Source: Mycobacterium sp. MFM001
GTDB lineage: Bacteria > Actinomycetota > Actinomycetes > Mycobacteriales > Mycobacteriaceae
Length of the DNA stretch: 64,000 bases
Direction of reading: 5' to 3'
Assembly (NCBI RefSeq): GCF_003402475.1
Contig: NZ_BFAB01000015.1
Coordinates: 1-64,000 of the forward strand
Shown here: one piece after another, positions 1 to 8,269 of the stretch
Position numbering within the stretch: position 1 is the stretch's first letter
Layout: the number at the start of each line of letters is the position of its first letter
Position numbers and translations under genes: made by a program
The notes under the pieces: generated by a model
Seen by the model: only the letters and a program-made list of their open reading frames with translations
Told to the model about the DNA's origin: nothing
Databases searched by the model: none

Positions 1-28
1 TTCCCCTGGTAGCTGCTCGCCGTGAGGT

Positions 29-1204
29 CTACACCTCGACGACGACAGCGCCGCCCTGACCGCCGCCCGCACACATCGCGGCGACCCCGATCCCACCGCC
101 GCGACGACCCAACTCGTGCACCAGCGTGGTCAGCATCCGCGCGCCGGTGGCCGCGATCGGGTGGCCCAGGCTGCACCCACTGCCGTAGATGTTGACCCGA
201 TCCTCGTCGAGCCCGTATTCGCGGCACGCGGCGATCGGCACCGAAGCGAACGCCTCGTTGATCTCCCACAGCGCGACGTCGGCGGGCGACAAGCCGGCCC
301 GGTCCAGCACCTTGCCGATCACCCGCACCGCGCCCAGCCCGGTGTCTCGCGGTTCGACACCGACGGACGCCCAGGTCTTGACGGCGCCCAGCACGGTGAG
401 CCCGGCGGACCGGGCGAACTCCTCGTCGGCCAGCGTCAGCGCAGCGGCCGCGTCGTTGGTGCCGCTGCTGTTGCCCGCGGTGATCGAGAAGCCCTCGATT
501 TCGGGGTGCAGCACTTTCAGCGACGCCAGCTTCTCCGGGCTGGTGTCGCGACGCGGGTGCTCGTCGACGCTGAACTCCACCAACGATCCGTCAGGCGTTT
601 GGATTTTCAGCGGGACGATCTCGTCGGCGAACTTGCCGTCATCGATCGCGTTTATCGCGCGCTGATGCGACCGCAGCGCCCACGCATCCATTTCCTCGCG
701 GGTGATGCCGACCGCTTGGGCGGTGTTCCAGCCCACGGTGATGGACATGTCGCGGGTCGGCGCATCCGGGGTCTCCACGTGGGTGGGCGGCATCCAGCGT
801 TCTTCGAACTCCAGTGTCGGCCCGGGGATGCGCCAGTTCATCAGCGGGCCCGTCGACAGTGACTGCACTCCCCCGCCCACCACGACGCGCTCGACACCGG
901 AGCCGATCTGGGCGGCGGCGTTGGCAACCGCGGTGAGGCTGCCGGCGCAGTGCCGGTTGACGGCCTGCCCGGGCACCGACACCATGTCCGACGCGGCCGC
1001 AGCGTAACGCGCCAAATCGCCGCCGCCGTAATGGGATTCGGCGAAGATCACGTCGTCGATAGCCGCGGGCTCCAGGCCGGATCGGCGGACGACCTCCTGC
1101 AACACGGTAGTGGCCAGCACCTCGGCCGGGGTGTTGACCAGTGAACCTTTGAACGACGTTCCGATTGCGGTCCGGACGGCACTGACGATGACGGGCTTTG
1201 GCAT
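29..1204 (-). CDS. Thiolase family protein (acetyl-CoA acetyltransferase-like)
   Basis: A 391-residue thiolase, the usual length for the FadA/acetyl-CoA acetyltransferase family, which cleaves 3-ketoacyl-CoA or condenses two acyl-CoAs in the cytoplasm. The acyl-accepting cysteine is C86 in NRHCAGSLTA. The C-terminal half has NEAFA, GHPIAATGAR and the second catalytic cysteine in MCAGGGQG. The block before GHP reads GSGCSLGHP rather than the common GGAIALGHP, so this is a divergent subfamily and chain-length specificity cannot be read. It is divergent from the SRPBCC–TetR pair across a 76-base gap holding a perfect palindrome, so it is probably controlled by that TetR protein. Confidence 0.93.
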   Translation of the reverse strand: MPKPVIVSAVRTAIGTSFKGSLVNTPAEVLATTVLQEVVRRSGLEPAAIDDVIFAESHYGGGDLARYAAAASDMVSVPGQAVNRHCAGSLTAVANAAAQIGSGVERVVVGGGVQSLSTGPLMNWRIPGPTLEFEERWMPPTHVETPDAPTRDMSITVGWNTAQAVGITREEMDAWALRSHQRAINAIDDGKFADEIVPLKIQTPDGSLVEFSVDEHPRRDTSPEKLASLKVLHPEIEGFSITAGNSSGTNDAAAALTLADEEFARSAGLTVLGAVKTWASVGVEPRDTGLGAVRVIGKVLDRAGLSPADVALWEINEAFASVPIAACREYGLDEDRVNIYGSGCSLGHPIAATGARMLTTLVHELGRRGGGIGVAAMCAGGGQGGAVVVEV

Positions 1205-1264
1205 GCGGGCAATCGTAACAATTACCGTAGCGACGACGATAACCAGGACAGCGCTTCACAAAGC

Positions 1265-1282
1265 ATGTACCATTTGGTACAT
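1265..1282. promoter_or_regulatory. Perfect 18-bp palindromic operator, probably for the neighbouring TetR
   Basis: ATGTACCA-TT-TGGTACAT: two perfect 8-base arms around a 2-base spacer. It lies in the divergent gap between the thiolase and the SRPBCC gene and overlaps the SRPBCC ATG (1281), so binding could block initiation directly, as expected for a leaderless or very short-leader transcript. The TetR encoded two genes downstream is the obvious ligand; that assignment is inference. Confidence 0.7.
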
Positions 1283-1727
1283 GATTACCGACAGCAGCGT
1301 CGAAATCGACGCACCGGCCGCACTTGTCTGGGACGTGTTCAGCGACGTCGAGCGATGGCCGGAATGGACCGCCTCGGTCACCCGCCTGGTCGCCATCGAC
1401 GGACTGGGTCTGGCCGTCGGCAAGCGGTTCGAGATCAAGCAGCCACGCATGCCCAAGCTCGTGTGGGAGGTCACCGAAGTGCTCCCAGGTTCCACATGGA
1501 CCTGGGTACAGCGATCCACTGGTGGCACGGCTATCGCCCGCCACGACGTCGTCGCCACCACCGACGCGCGCACCCTGGTGCGGCAGCGGATCGATCAACG
1601 CGGCCCGATCGGCGCGTTGGTGGGTCGAATTATGCGTGGGATGACCCGCCGCTACCTCGAACTGGAGGCGCAAGGTCTTAAGACGCGCAGCGAGCAGCGT
1701 CGGCAAATTGATGGCCCGGCCTCCTGA
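1281..1727 (+). CDS. SRPBCC (START/polyketide-cyclase-like) protein
   Basis: A 148-residue protein of the SRPBCC helix-grip superfamily, which encloses hydrophobic ligands. The family pattern is visible: an N-terminal strand with EIDAPAALVWDVFSDVERWPEW, followed by alternating strands (FEIKQPRMPKLVWEVTEV; STWTWVQ) and a long C-terminal helix (RIMRGMTRRYLELEAQGLK). The ATG at 1281 is chosen because the domain begins immediately after it; the longer open frame to 1110 runs antisense through the thiolase. It overlaps the TetR gene by 17 bases, so the two are cotranscribed. Ligand and enzymatic role are unknown. Confidence 0.85.
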   Translation: MITDSSVEIDAPAALVWDVFSDVERWPEWTASVTRLVAIDGLGLAVGKRFEIKQPRMPKLVWEVTEVLPGSTWTWVQRSTGGTAIARHDVVATTDARTLVRQRIDQRGPIGALVGRIMRGMTRRYLELEAQGLKTRSEQRRQIDGPAS

Positions 1728-2259
1728 CGCGGAGCGGCGCCGCGAACTCCTCGACGCCCTCACCCGGGAGTTCGCGTCGGGCGGGATCGGCGACCGTTCG
1801 CTGCGCGACATCGCTGAAGCGGTAGGTACTAGCCATCGAATGCTGCTGCACCACTTCGGCTCTCGCGACGAGCTGTTGTTGGCCATAGTCGAAGAGGTCG
1901 AACGCCGGCAGATGGCGATCCTCCATGACCTGCCGGCCGATCCAGCCGACGGAGTGGCCGCGATGTGGGCCGACGTTCGACGCCCCGAGCTTCGCCCGTT
2001 CGAGCGACTCTTCTTCGAGTGCTACGCGCGGGGAGCGCAGGGTGAGAGTCCGTACACGCGGATGATTCCGGGGGTCATCGACAGCTGGTTGCACGAAGTC
2101 GACGTAATGGCCGACGGCACAACCGATCCTGCCCTGTCGCGCTTGGGCCTGGCCGTGATCCGGGGCCTATTGCTTGACCTCATTGCCACCGACGACGACG
2201 ACGGCGTGAATGCGGCGGCCCAGGCCTTCGTCGACCTCATCCGGCAGCGTTCGCAATGA
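1711..2259 (+). CDS. TetR-family transcriptional regulator
   Basis: A 182-residue TetR regulator. The N-terminal helix-turn-helix is SLRDIAEAVGTSHRMLLHHFGSRDELL, followed by a divergent ligand-binding region. ATG 1711 is preferred over the adjacent TTG at 1708. The gene overlaps the end of the SRPBCC gene, and the perfect palindrome at 1265–1282 is the likely operator through which it controls its own operon and the divergent thiolase. The inducer is unknown; a thiolase target suggests an acyl-CoA or fatty-acid-derived ligand (inference). Confidence 0.9.
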   Translation: MARPPDAERRRELLDALTREFASGGIGDRSLRDIAEAVGTSHRMLLHHFGSRDELLLAIVEEVERRQMAILHDLPADPADGVAAMWADVRRPELRPFERLFFECYARGAQGESPYTRMIPGVIDSWLHEVDVMADGTTDPALSRLGLAVIRGLLLDLIATDDDDGVNAAAQAFVDLIRQRSQ

Positions 2260-2544
2260 ATCCGCGCATACGGATTGACGGTGCTTGCCGATACGACGGA
2301 TCCATTCAAGCGACTGCGAACAGATCAGGACTAGCCTCGGTCCATGTTAAAGACGTACGCAGCCGGCCAGGCGACCGCCGCAATCGACATATTCTCGAGC
2401 TTGATCGAGCTGCGCGAGAGTAACGCCATCGAAGAGCGGCCGCGTGGGGTCGCCGATGACTGGGGCCGATGGACGGTAGCCGCGTTCCAAATAACGTAAC
2501 TGGCAGCCGATTTCCATCAAAAGGAGTCTGGGAGGAGTGACCAC

Positions 2545-3021
2545 ATGCGTCTCGCGGCAGCTACTGTCGGCTTCGGCGTCTACACAACCGTCATGCTGCT
2601 GGTGGAACGGCGCATGCGCGCGTCCGGCGGTCCCGGGATCATTCCATTTGAGCTGGCGGGTAGCGCGGCTCGAGCTGAGGACATCATGGCCCGCTGGGGC
2701 AGCGACGGGCAGCGGGCCGCGCGGTTATCTCTGTGGCTCGACTTCGGTTACATGGCAACCTACGGCACACTCACGGGGCTCCTTGTCGACCGCGTACGTC
2801 GACGTCATGGCGATCCGGCTGCCCTGCCCGCCGCAGTGTTCGTTGCCGTCGCCGCGGACGCGGCCGAGGGTGTCTCGCTGTTGAAGGTACTCGACCACAG
2901 ACACATTCGCGTCCATGCCCGGCTAGCGCAGATCGCTGCGCTCATCAAGTTCGCGATACTTGGCAGCGCCGTTGGATATGTTGCCGCAAACGGATTCGGT
3001 CCCAACGTCCGGAGCGGATAA
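2545..3021 (+). CDS. Small predicted membrane protein, unknown function
   Basis: 158 residues. Hydrophobic stretches are visible near residues 3–19 (AAATVGFGVYTTVMLLVE), about 64–80 (LWLDFGYMATYGTLTGLLV), about 92–110 and about 128–148 (IAALIKFAILGSAVGYVAA), giving three or four membrane segments. The start is well set by GGAGGAG at 2531–2537, seven bases before ATG 2545. It lies same-strand upstream of the gamma-glutamyltransferase gene with a 47-base gap, so cotranscription is possible. I do not recognise the family. Confidence 0.75.
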   Translation: MRLAAATVGFGVYTTVMLLVERRMRASGGPGIIPFELAGSAARAEDIMARWGSDGQRAARLSLWLDFGYMATYGTLTGLLVDRVRRRHGDPAALPAAVFVAVAADAAEGVSLLKVLDHRHIRVHARLAQIAALIKFAILGSAVGYVAANGFGPNVRSG

Positions 3022-3068
3022 TCGTAGGTTCGGCCGACCGCCGTGCACTGAAAAGAAAGGATCCGAGC

Positions 3069-4652
3069 GTGACCGTGCCGTTCGGTTGGGAGTTTCCCTA
3101 CGCGTGGCCGCGGACGCCGGTCCTGGCCGGCAACGTGGTGTGCACGTCGCAACCGCTGGCTGCGCAGGCAGGCCTTCGGATGCTCGCCGACGGGGGCAGC
3201 GCGGCCGACGCGGCGGTGGCCACCGCGATCGCTTTGACCGTGCTGGAGCCGGTGTCCGACGGCATCGGTTCGGACGCATTCGCCGTCGTCTGGGACGGCC
3301 GCCGGCTGCACGGACTGAACGCGTCCGGGCGCTCCCCCGCGGCGTGGACGCCGGAGTACTTCGGCGGCAAAGGCGTTCCCGCCCTTGGATGGAATTCGGT
3401 CACAGTGCCAGGTGCAGTGTCGGGATGGGTCGAACTCCACGCCAAGTTCGGAAAGCTACCGTTCGAGCGGCTCTTCGAACCGGCAATCGCCTACGCGCGC
3501 AACGGGTTTCTCGTGTCGCCGACCGTGGCGGCGCAGTGGGCTGCGCAGGTGCCGATCTTCGAATCGCAGCCCGGCTTCGCGGAGGTGTTCATGCCCGGCG
3601 GCCGGGCGCCGCAGGCCGGTGAGCGGGTCACGTTTCCAGACCACGCGGCCACGCTGGAGAAGATCGCCGCCACCAACGGCGAGACGTTCTATCGGGGCGA
3701 GCTGGCAGCCGCGCTCGAGGAGCACTCGACGGTCAATGGCGGTGCCATGCGGGCCAGCGACCTGGCCGCTCATCGCGCAGACTGGGTCGGCACAATCAGC
3801 GCCGGCTACCGCGGCTACACGGTCCACGAGATCCCGCCCAACGGGCAGGGCATCGTCGCGTTGATCGCGCTGGGCATCCTCGAGCAGTTCGAGTTGGCGT
3901 CGTATCCGCCGGATTCGGCCGACAGCGTGCATCTGCAGATCGAGGCGATCAAGCTTGCCTTCGCCGACGCGCAGGCCTATGTGGCCGACCTCGACCACAT
4001 GGCGGTGGACCCCGAACGCCTGCTGGACAAGGACTATCTGGCGGACCGGGCGGCGTTGATCGACCCGAAGCAAGCCAAGCCGGCGTCGGCCGGAACTCCG
4101 CGCGGCGGCACGGTGTATCTCACCGCCGCCGACTCGTCCGGGGTCATGGTGTCGATGATTCAGTCCAACTACATGGGCTTCGGGTCCGGGGTGGTGGTGC
4201 CGGGTGCCGGTATCGCTCTGCAGAACCGCGGTGCGGATTTCGTTGCCACGCAGGGTCATCCGAACCAGGTCGGGCCCAACAAGCGGCCGTATCACACGAT
4301 CATTCCCGGCTTCATGACGAGGGACGGCGCTCCGGTGATGAGTTTCGGGGTGATGGGCGGCACCATGCAGCCGCAAGGTCATGTGCAGGTGGTGGCGCGC
4401 ATCGTCGACTACGGCCAGAACCCCCAGGCGGCCTGCGACGGCCCGCGGTTCCGTTGGGTGTATGGCAACCAGATCGCCTGCGAAGGCGGCTTCCCGCAGG
4501 CAACGCTGGACCAGTTGCGTTCCCGCGGCCACGAACTGGTCGTGGTCGACGACTACAACCAGTTCGGCAGCTGCCAAGCGATCTGGCGACTCGACGACGG
4601 CTACCTGGCCGTCAGCGACCCCCGCCGCGACGGTCAGGCCGTGGGGTTCTAG
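3069..4652 (+). CDS. ggtA: Gamma-glutamyltransferase family protein
   Basis: An Ntn-hydrolase that hydrolyses or transfers gamma-glutamyl groups, made as one chain and self-cleaved. 527 residues, typical. The N-terminal SQPLAAQAGLRMLADGGSAADAAVATAIAL block is the family signature. The predicted autoprocessing nucleophile is T348 in RGGTVYLTAAD, giving large and small subunits. No signal peptide is evident, so a cytoplasmic location is likely. GTG 3069 is chosen because an AAAGGA ribosome site precedes it. It converges on purD with a 4-base overlap, the arrangement of ggtA (Rv0773c) and purD in M. tuberculosis as I recall it. Substrate is unproven; cephalosporin-acylase-like relatives share the fold. 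Confidence 0.93.
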   Translation: MTVPFGWEFPYAWPRTPVLAGNVVCTSQPLAAQAGLRMLADGGSAADAAVATAIALTVLEPVSDGIGSDAFAVVWDGRRLHGLNASGRSPAAWTPEYFGGKGVPALGWNSVTVPGAVSGWVELHAKFGKLPFERLFEPAIAYARNGFLVSPTVAAQWAAQVPIFESQPGFAEVFMPGGRAPQAGERVTFPDHAATLEKIAATNGETFYRGELAAALEEHSTVNGGAMRASDLAAHRADWVGTISAGYRGYTVHEIPPNGQGIVALIALGILEQFELASYPPDSADSVHLQIEAIKLAFADAQAYVADLDHMAVDPERLLDKDYLADRAALIDPKQAKPASAGTPRGGTVYLTAADSSGVMVSMIQSNYMGFGSGVVVPGAGIALQNRGADFVATQGHPNQVGPNKRPYHTIIPGFMTRDGAPVMSFGVMGGTMQPQGHVQVVARIVDYGQNPQAACDGPRFRWVYGNQIACEGGFPQATLDQLRSRGHELVVVDDYNQFGSCQAIWRLDDGYLAVSDPRRDGQAVGF

Positions 4653-5908
4653 ACCCGGACCGTGCCCTCCGCGGCGGCCAGGGCGATGTCGCTGCGAAAA
4701 TGGCCACCGGGCAAGCGGATTGAACCCAACGTGCGATAGGCGGCCTCACGCGCGGCGGCGAGATCCGCGCCGGTCCCCACCACGGACAGCACTCGACCAC
4801 CCGACGACACGATCGCGCCGTCGTCGCGCCGGGCCGTCCCGGCATGCAGCACTCCCTCGGCGTCGGCGCCGACGACGACATCCCCCAGCCGGGGCCGGCT
4901 CGGGTAGTTTTCCGCGGCCAGCACGACGGTGACCGCGGCGGCGTCGCGCCATTGCAGTTCCCCGAAGTCGGCCAGCCCGCCGGTGGCCGCCGCGTGCAGC
5001 AGCTGACCCAGCGGCGATTCCAGCAGCGCCAGCACCGACTGCGTCTCCGGATCGCCGAAGCGGCAATTGAATTCGATGACCGCGGGTCCGTTGGAGGTGA
5101 TGGCCAGCCCGGCGTACAGCAGCCCGGAAAACGGACAGCTGCGTCGAACCAGTTCTGCCGCAACGGGTTCCACAACCCCGGAGACGATGTTGCTATACAC
5201 CTCGTCGGGCAGCCACGGCAGCGGGGCGTAGGCGCCCATACCGCCGGTGTTGGGTCCGGTGTCGCCGTCGCCGACACGCTTGAAGTCCTGGGCCGCCAGC
5301 AGCGGAACCACGGTTTTGCCGTCGACGACACAGAACAGCGACACCTCGGGGCCGTCGAGGTAGGACTCCAGCAGCACCGGATGCCCGGCCTCGAGCAGCC
5401 CGGCGGCATGTGAGCGAGCGACGGCCCGGTCCTGCGTGACCACTACGCCCTTGCCGGCGGCCAAGCGGTCGTCTTTGACCACCCAGGCGGCTTGCCCGCT
5501 GAACCGGTCCAGCGCGGCATCCAAATGTGCTGGGTTGTCGACGATTTCGCTGGACGCGGTGCGCACACCGGCCGCGGTCATGACGTCCTTGGCGAAGGCC
5601 TTGGAGCCTTCGATACGGGCGGCGTCCTTGCTGGGCCCGAAGCAGGCGATGCCGGCGTCGCGCACCGCGTCGGCCACCCCGAGCACCAACGGGACCTCGG
5701 GGCCGATGACGACCAGATCAGCGTCGACGCGGCGGGCCAGCGCCACCACCTCGTCACCTGACGTGATGTCCACCTGGTACTGGTCGGCCACCGCCGCGGT
5801 GCCGGCGTTGCCCGGCGCGATGGCCAGCGCCTCGACCTGCGGGTCCTTGCCGAGCGCTACCAGCAGCGCATGTTCACGGGCACCGGAACCGATCACCAGG
5901 ACGCGCAC
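4649..5908 (-). CDS. purD: Phosphoribosylamine–glycine ligase (GAR synthetase)
   Basis: Catalyses ATP-dependent joining of 5-phosphoribosylamine and glycine, the second step of purine synthesis. 419 residues, full length. The N-terminal VLVIGSGAREHAL is the PurD signature; the ATP-grasp core carries KDDRLAAGKGVVV, and NCRFGDPETQ is the conserved metal/ATP-binding motif. It faces the P450 gene across a 101-base gap and overlaps the end of ggt by four bases. In M. tuberculosis purD directly follows the carboxymuconolactone-decarboxylase-like gene (from memory); here a P450–TetR pair separates them. Confidence 0.97.
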   Translation of the reverse strand: MRVLVIGSGAREHALLVALGKDPQVEALAIAPGNAGTAAVADQYQVDITSGDEVVALARRVDADLVVIGPEVPLVLGVADAVRDAGIACFGPSKDAARIEGSKAFAKDVMTAAGVRTASSEIVDNPAHLDAALDRFSGQAAWVVKDDRLAAGKGVVVTQDRAVARSHAAGLLEAGHPVLLESYLDGPEVSLFCVVDGKTVVPLLAAQDFKRVGDGDTGPNTGGMGAYAPLPWLPDEVYSNIVSGVVEPVAAELVRRSCPFSGLLYAGLAITSNGPAVIEFNCRFGDPETQSVLALLESPLGQLLHAAATGGLADFGELQWRDAAAVTVVLAAENYPSRPRLGDVVVGADAEGVLHAGTARRDDGAIVSSGGRVLSVVGTGADLAAAREAAYRTLGSIRLPGGHFRSDIALAAAEGTVRV

Positions 5909-5935
5909 GAGACGTCAGCCTATCGCTGGTCACGG

Positions 5936-5962
5936 CCATACACTTGACAGCTATGTGTATGG
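5936..5962. promoter_or_regulatory. Inverted repeat over a candidate promoter of the P450–TetR operon
   Basis: CCATACAC at 5936–5943 and GTGTATGG at 5955–5962 are perfect 8-base inverted arms with an 11-base spacer. The spacer contains TTGACA (5944–5949), a consensus -35 box; a -10-like TAGACA follows at 5965–5970, with a spacing (15 bases) shorter than ideal. The repeat lies 48 bases before the P450 ATG. The downstream TetR is the likely ligand, giving negative autoregulation (inference). Confidence 0.6.
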
Positions 5963-6009
5963 TCTAGACACTGGGGTGTGCGTCAGATCACTCAGGGAGG
6001 CGGCCACAC

Positions 6010-7251
6010 ATGACGACAACCGAGCGTGCCTGTCCGTTCGGGGCGGGCTTCGACTTCACCGACCCCGACCTGCTCAAACGGGGGATGCCCGTCGCGGAGT
6101 TCGCCCAGCTGCGCAAGACCGCGCCGGTCTGGTGGAACGAGCAGGCGCCGGGCTCCAACATCTTCGACGACGGCGGCTACTGGGTGATCAGCCGCCACCG
6201 CGACATCAAAGAGATCTCCCGGGACAACGAGGTCTGGTCCACCAACGCGAAGGGCGCCGTGATGCGGCTGCCCGACGGGGTGACTGCCGAGCAGCTGGAA
6301 CTGACCAAGGCGCTGTTGATCAACCACGATCCGCCCGAGCACACGCGGTTGCGCAAACTGGTGTCGCGGCTGTTCACACCGCGATCGGTGGCCTCCCTCG
6401 AGGAGAAGCTGGCGTCGGCCGCCCGCGACATCGTGCGGGCCGCGGCCGAGAAGGACTCCGGCAACTTCGTCGACGACATCGCGATGCGGCTGCCCCTGCT
6501 GGCGATCGCCGACCTGATCGGGGTACCCGAGGCCGACCGCGAGCGGCTGTTCGCCTGGACCAACGCCATCATGAACACCGACGACCCGGACTTCGACAGC
6601 GACCCGACGACGGCCAATGCCGAATTGATGGGCTACGCCTACACCATGGCCGAGGAACGCCGTCGCTGTCCGGCCGATGACATCGTCACCAAGCTGGTGC
6701 AGGCCGACATCGACGGAGAATCGCTGGGGGAAACCGAGTTTGCGTTCTTCGTGATCCTGCTGGCCGTCGCAGGCAACGAGACGACCCGCAACGCCATGAC
6801 GCATGGCATCAACGCGTTTTCCGATTATCCCGACCAGTGGGAGCTCTACAAGCGGGAGCGGCCGGAGACCGCCGTCGACGAAATCGTCCGCTGGGCAACA
6901 CCGGTGCACTGTTTCCAGCGGACCGCGCGCAAAGACGTCGAGATCGGCGGTGTCACGATCCGGGAAGGCCAGCGGGCCGGCCTTTTCTACAGCTCGGCCA
7001 ACTTCGACGAAGAAGTCTTCGACCGCCCGTTCGAGTTCAACATTCTGCGCGACCCGAATCCGCACCTCGGCTTCGGCGGAAACGGCGCGCACTACTGCAT
7101 CGGCGCTAACCTGGCCCGCATGGAAATCAAGCTGATCTTCAACGAGATCGCCGACCAGCTGCCGAACATCACCAAACTCGCTGAGCCGGAACGGCTCCGG
7201 TCTGGCTGGATCAACGGCATCAAAGACCTGCAAGTTTCCTATCACGGGTAG
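6010..7251 (+). CDS. Cytochrome P450, CYP125-like
   Basis: 413 residues. The start is CPFGAGFDFTDPDLLKRGMPVAEFAQLR and the whole chain follows the CYP125 family as I recall it. CYP125 enzymes oxidise the terminal methyl of the sterol side chain. The I-helix reads LLAVAGNETTRNAMTHG, the K-helix ETAVDEIVRW, and the haem-ligand cysteine is C363 in FGGNGAHYCIGANLARME. ATG 6010 follows GGGAGGCGG. The TetR gene begins one base inside its stop codon. It is not inside a sterol side-chain cluster, so it may be a paralogue rather than the cholesterol-inducible enzyme, and substrate cannot be assigned. Confidence 0.93.
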   Translation: MTTTERACPFGAGFDFTDPDLLKRGMPVAEFAQLRKTAPVWWNEQAPGSNIFDDGGYWVISRHRDIKEISRDNEVWSTNAKGAVMRLPDGVTAEQLELTKALLINHDPPEHTRLRKLVSRLFTPRSVASLEEKLASAARDIVRAAAEKDSGNFVDDIAMRLPLLAIADLIGVPEADRERLFAWTNAIMNTDDPDFDSDPTTANAELMGYAYTMAEERRRCPADDIVTKLVQADIDGESLGETEFAFFVILLAVAGNETTRNAMTHGINAFSDYPDQWELYKRERPETAVDEIVRWATPVHCFQRTARKDVEIGGVTIREGQRAGLFYSSANFDEEVFDRPFEFNILRDPNPHLGFGGNGAHYCIGANLARMEIKLIFNEIADQLPNITKLAEPERLRSGWINGIKDLQVSYHG

Positions 7252-7844
7252 TGCGCACCCACGGCTGGGCCGGCGCAACCCCGGCGTCCGACGAGGAGGC
7301 CGTCGCCCGCATCCTTGCCGCGGCCGGCAAGGCCATCGACGAACGCGGCGCCGACATCAGCATCGCCGACGTCGCGCGGGCGCTCGGGGTGACCCGGCAG
7401 ACGGTGTACCGGTACTTCCCCAGCACCGACGCGTTGCTGGTGGCGGCGGCGACACAGGCGGCGACCGGCTTCCTCGACCGGTTGGCTGCGCACCTGTCGG
7501 GAATCACCGATCCCGTCGACGCGGTCACCGAGGGAATCGCCACCGCACTGGAATGGCTGCCGAACGACAAACACATCGGGCTGCTGCTTGCGCCCGACCG
7601 GCACAATGCGTTCACCGCCGACGTCACCTCGGACGTGGCCCTGCAATTCGCCAACGCGATGCTGCGGCGATTCGACGTCGATTGGGCCGCAGCGGGTTTA
7701 GCCGACGCCGATGTCGGCGAGCTGGCTGAGCACTTGCTGCGCATCATCCAGTCGTTCGTCATCGACCCCGGCCGGCCGCCGCGGCAAGGTGCGGAGCTAC
7801 GCCGCTACCTGCGCCGCTGGGTCGCGTCGGCCGTGGCTGGCTAG
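7251..7844 (+). CDS. TetR-family transcriptional regulator
   Basis: 197 residues. The DNA-binding helix-turn-helix is ISIADVARALGVTRQTVYRYFPSTDALL (about residues 36–63), followed by an alpha-helical effector domain. GTG 7251 overlaps the TAG of the P450 gene by one base (TAGTG), so translation is coupled and the two genes form one operon. The inverted repeat at 5936–5962 is the probable operator. A ligand related to the P450 substrate is a reasonable inference. Confidence 0.9.
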   Translation: MRTHGWAGATPASDEEAVARILAAAGKAIDERGADISIADVARALGVTRQTVYRYFPSTDALLVAAATQAATGFLDRLAAHLSGITDPVDAVTEGIATALEWLPNDKHIGLLLAPDRHNAFTADVTSDVALQFANAMLRRFDVDWAAAGLADADVGELAEHLLRIIQSFVIDPGRPPRQGAELRRYLRRWVASAVAG

Positions 7845-8261
7845 CTACTCGCCCTTGTGCATCTTCACCGCGGCGTCCACGTTGGCCTTCTTGTCCTCGC
7901 CGGCGCCTTTCTTGCGCTTTGCCACGACGGCGTCGACGGCGCCGTTGAGCGCCGATCCCAGCGGGAACCCCAAATAGTGGGTGAGGAAGACGGCCATCTC
8001 CTTCAGCTCGGTCTCGGTGAGTTCGCCGTTGAGAAGCGCGGCGTTGATTTGGATCTCGGCCAAGTCGCGATTTCCGATCGCGGTCACCGCGGTCAGCGTC
8101 ATGATCCGCTTGTCGCGCATCGACAGCCCTGGCCGAGTCCAGATGCTGCCGAACAGGTGATCGACGGTCAGGTCGAAGTACGCGTCGCCCTCGACGTTGG
8201 GCATCTCCCAGCCGTAGACCTCGTTCATCTTCTCAAGGCCTTTGCGGCGCAACTCGTCCAT
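7845..8261 (-). CDS. Carboxymuconolactone decarboxylase family protein
   Basis: 138 residues, all-alpha AhpD/CMD fold. Visible elements are GWEMPNVEGDAYFDLTVDHLFGSIWTRPGLSMRDKRIMTLTAV and a C-terminal half with HYLGFPLGSALNGAVDAV. The CxxC pair of peroxidase-type AhpD proteins is absent, so it is closer to the decarboxylase type; the actual reaction is unknown. ATG 8261 follows GGAGA. It is last in a minus-strand operon, eight bases after the 3-hydroxyisobutyrate-dehydrogenase-like gene, matching Rv0771 in M. tuberculosis (from memory). It ends immediately beside the convergent TetR gene. Confidence 0.88.
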   Translation of the reverse strand: MDELRRKGLEKMNEVYGWEMPNVEGDAYFDLTVDHLFGSIWTRPGLSMRDKRIMTLTAVTAIGNRDLAEIQINAALLNGELTETELKEMAVFLTHYLGFPLGSALNGAVDAVVAKRKKGAGEDKKANVDAAVKMHKGE

Positions 8262-8269
8262 GGCGTCTC

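Noticed and set aside
2347..2544. Minus-strand 65-codon open frame between the first TetR and the small membrane protein
   Set aside because: No ribosome site and its 5' end collides with the well-supported Shine–Dalgarno of the gene at 2545. No motif was recognised, so not called.
7251..7844. KstR control of the CYP125-like gene
   Set aside because: No AACnnGTT core is present between 5909 and 6009; the inverted repeat there is of a different kind and a dedicated TetR gene is attached.
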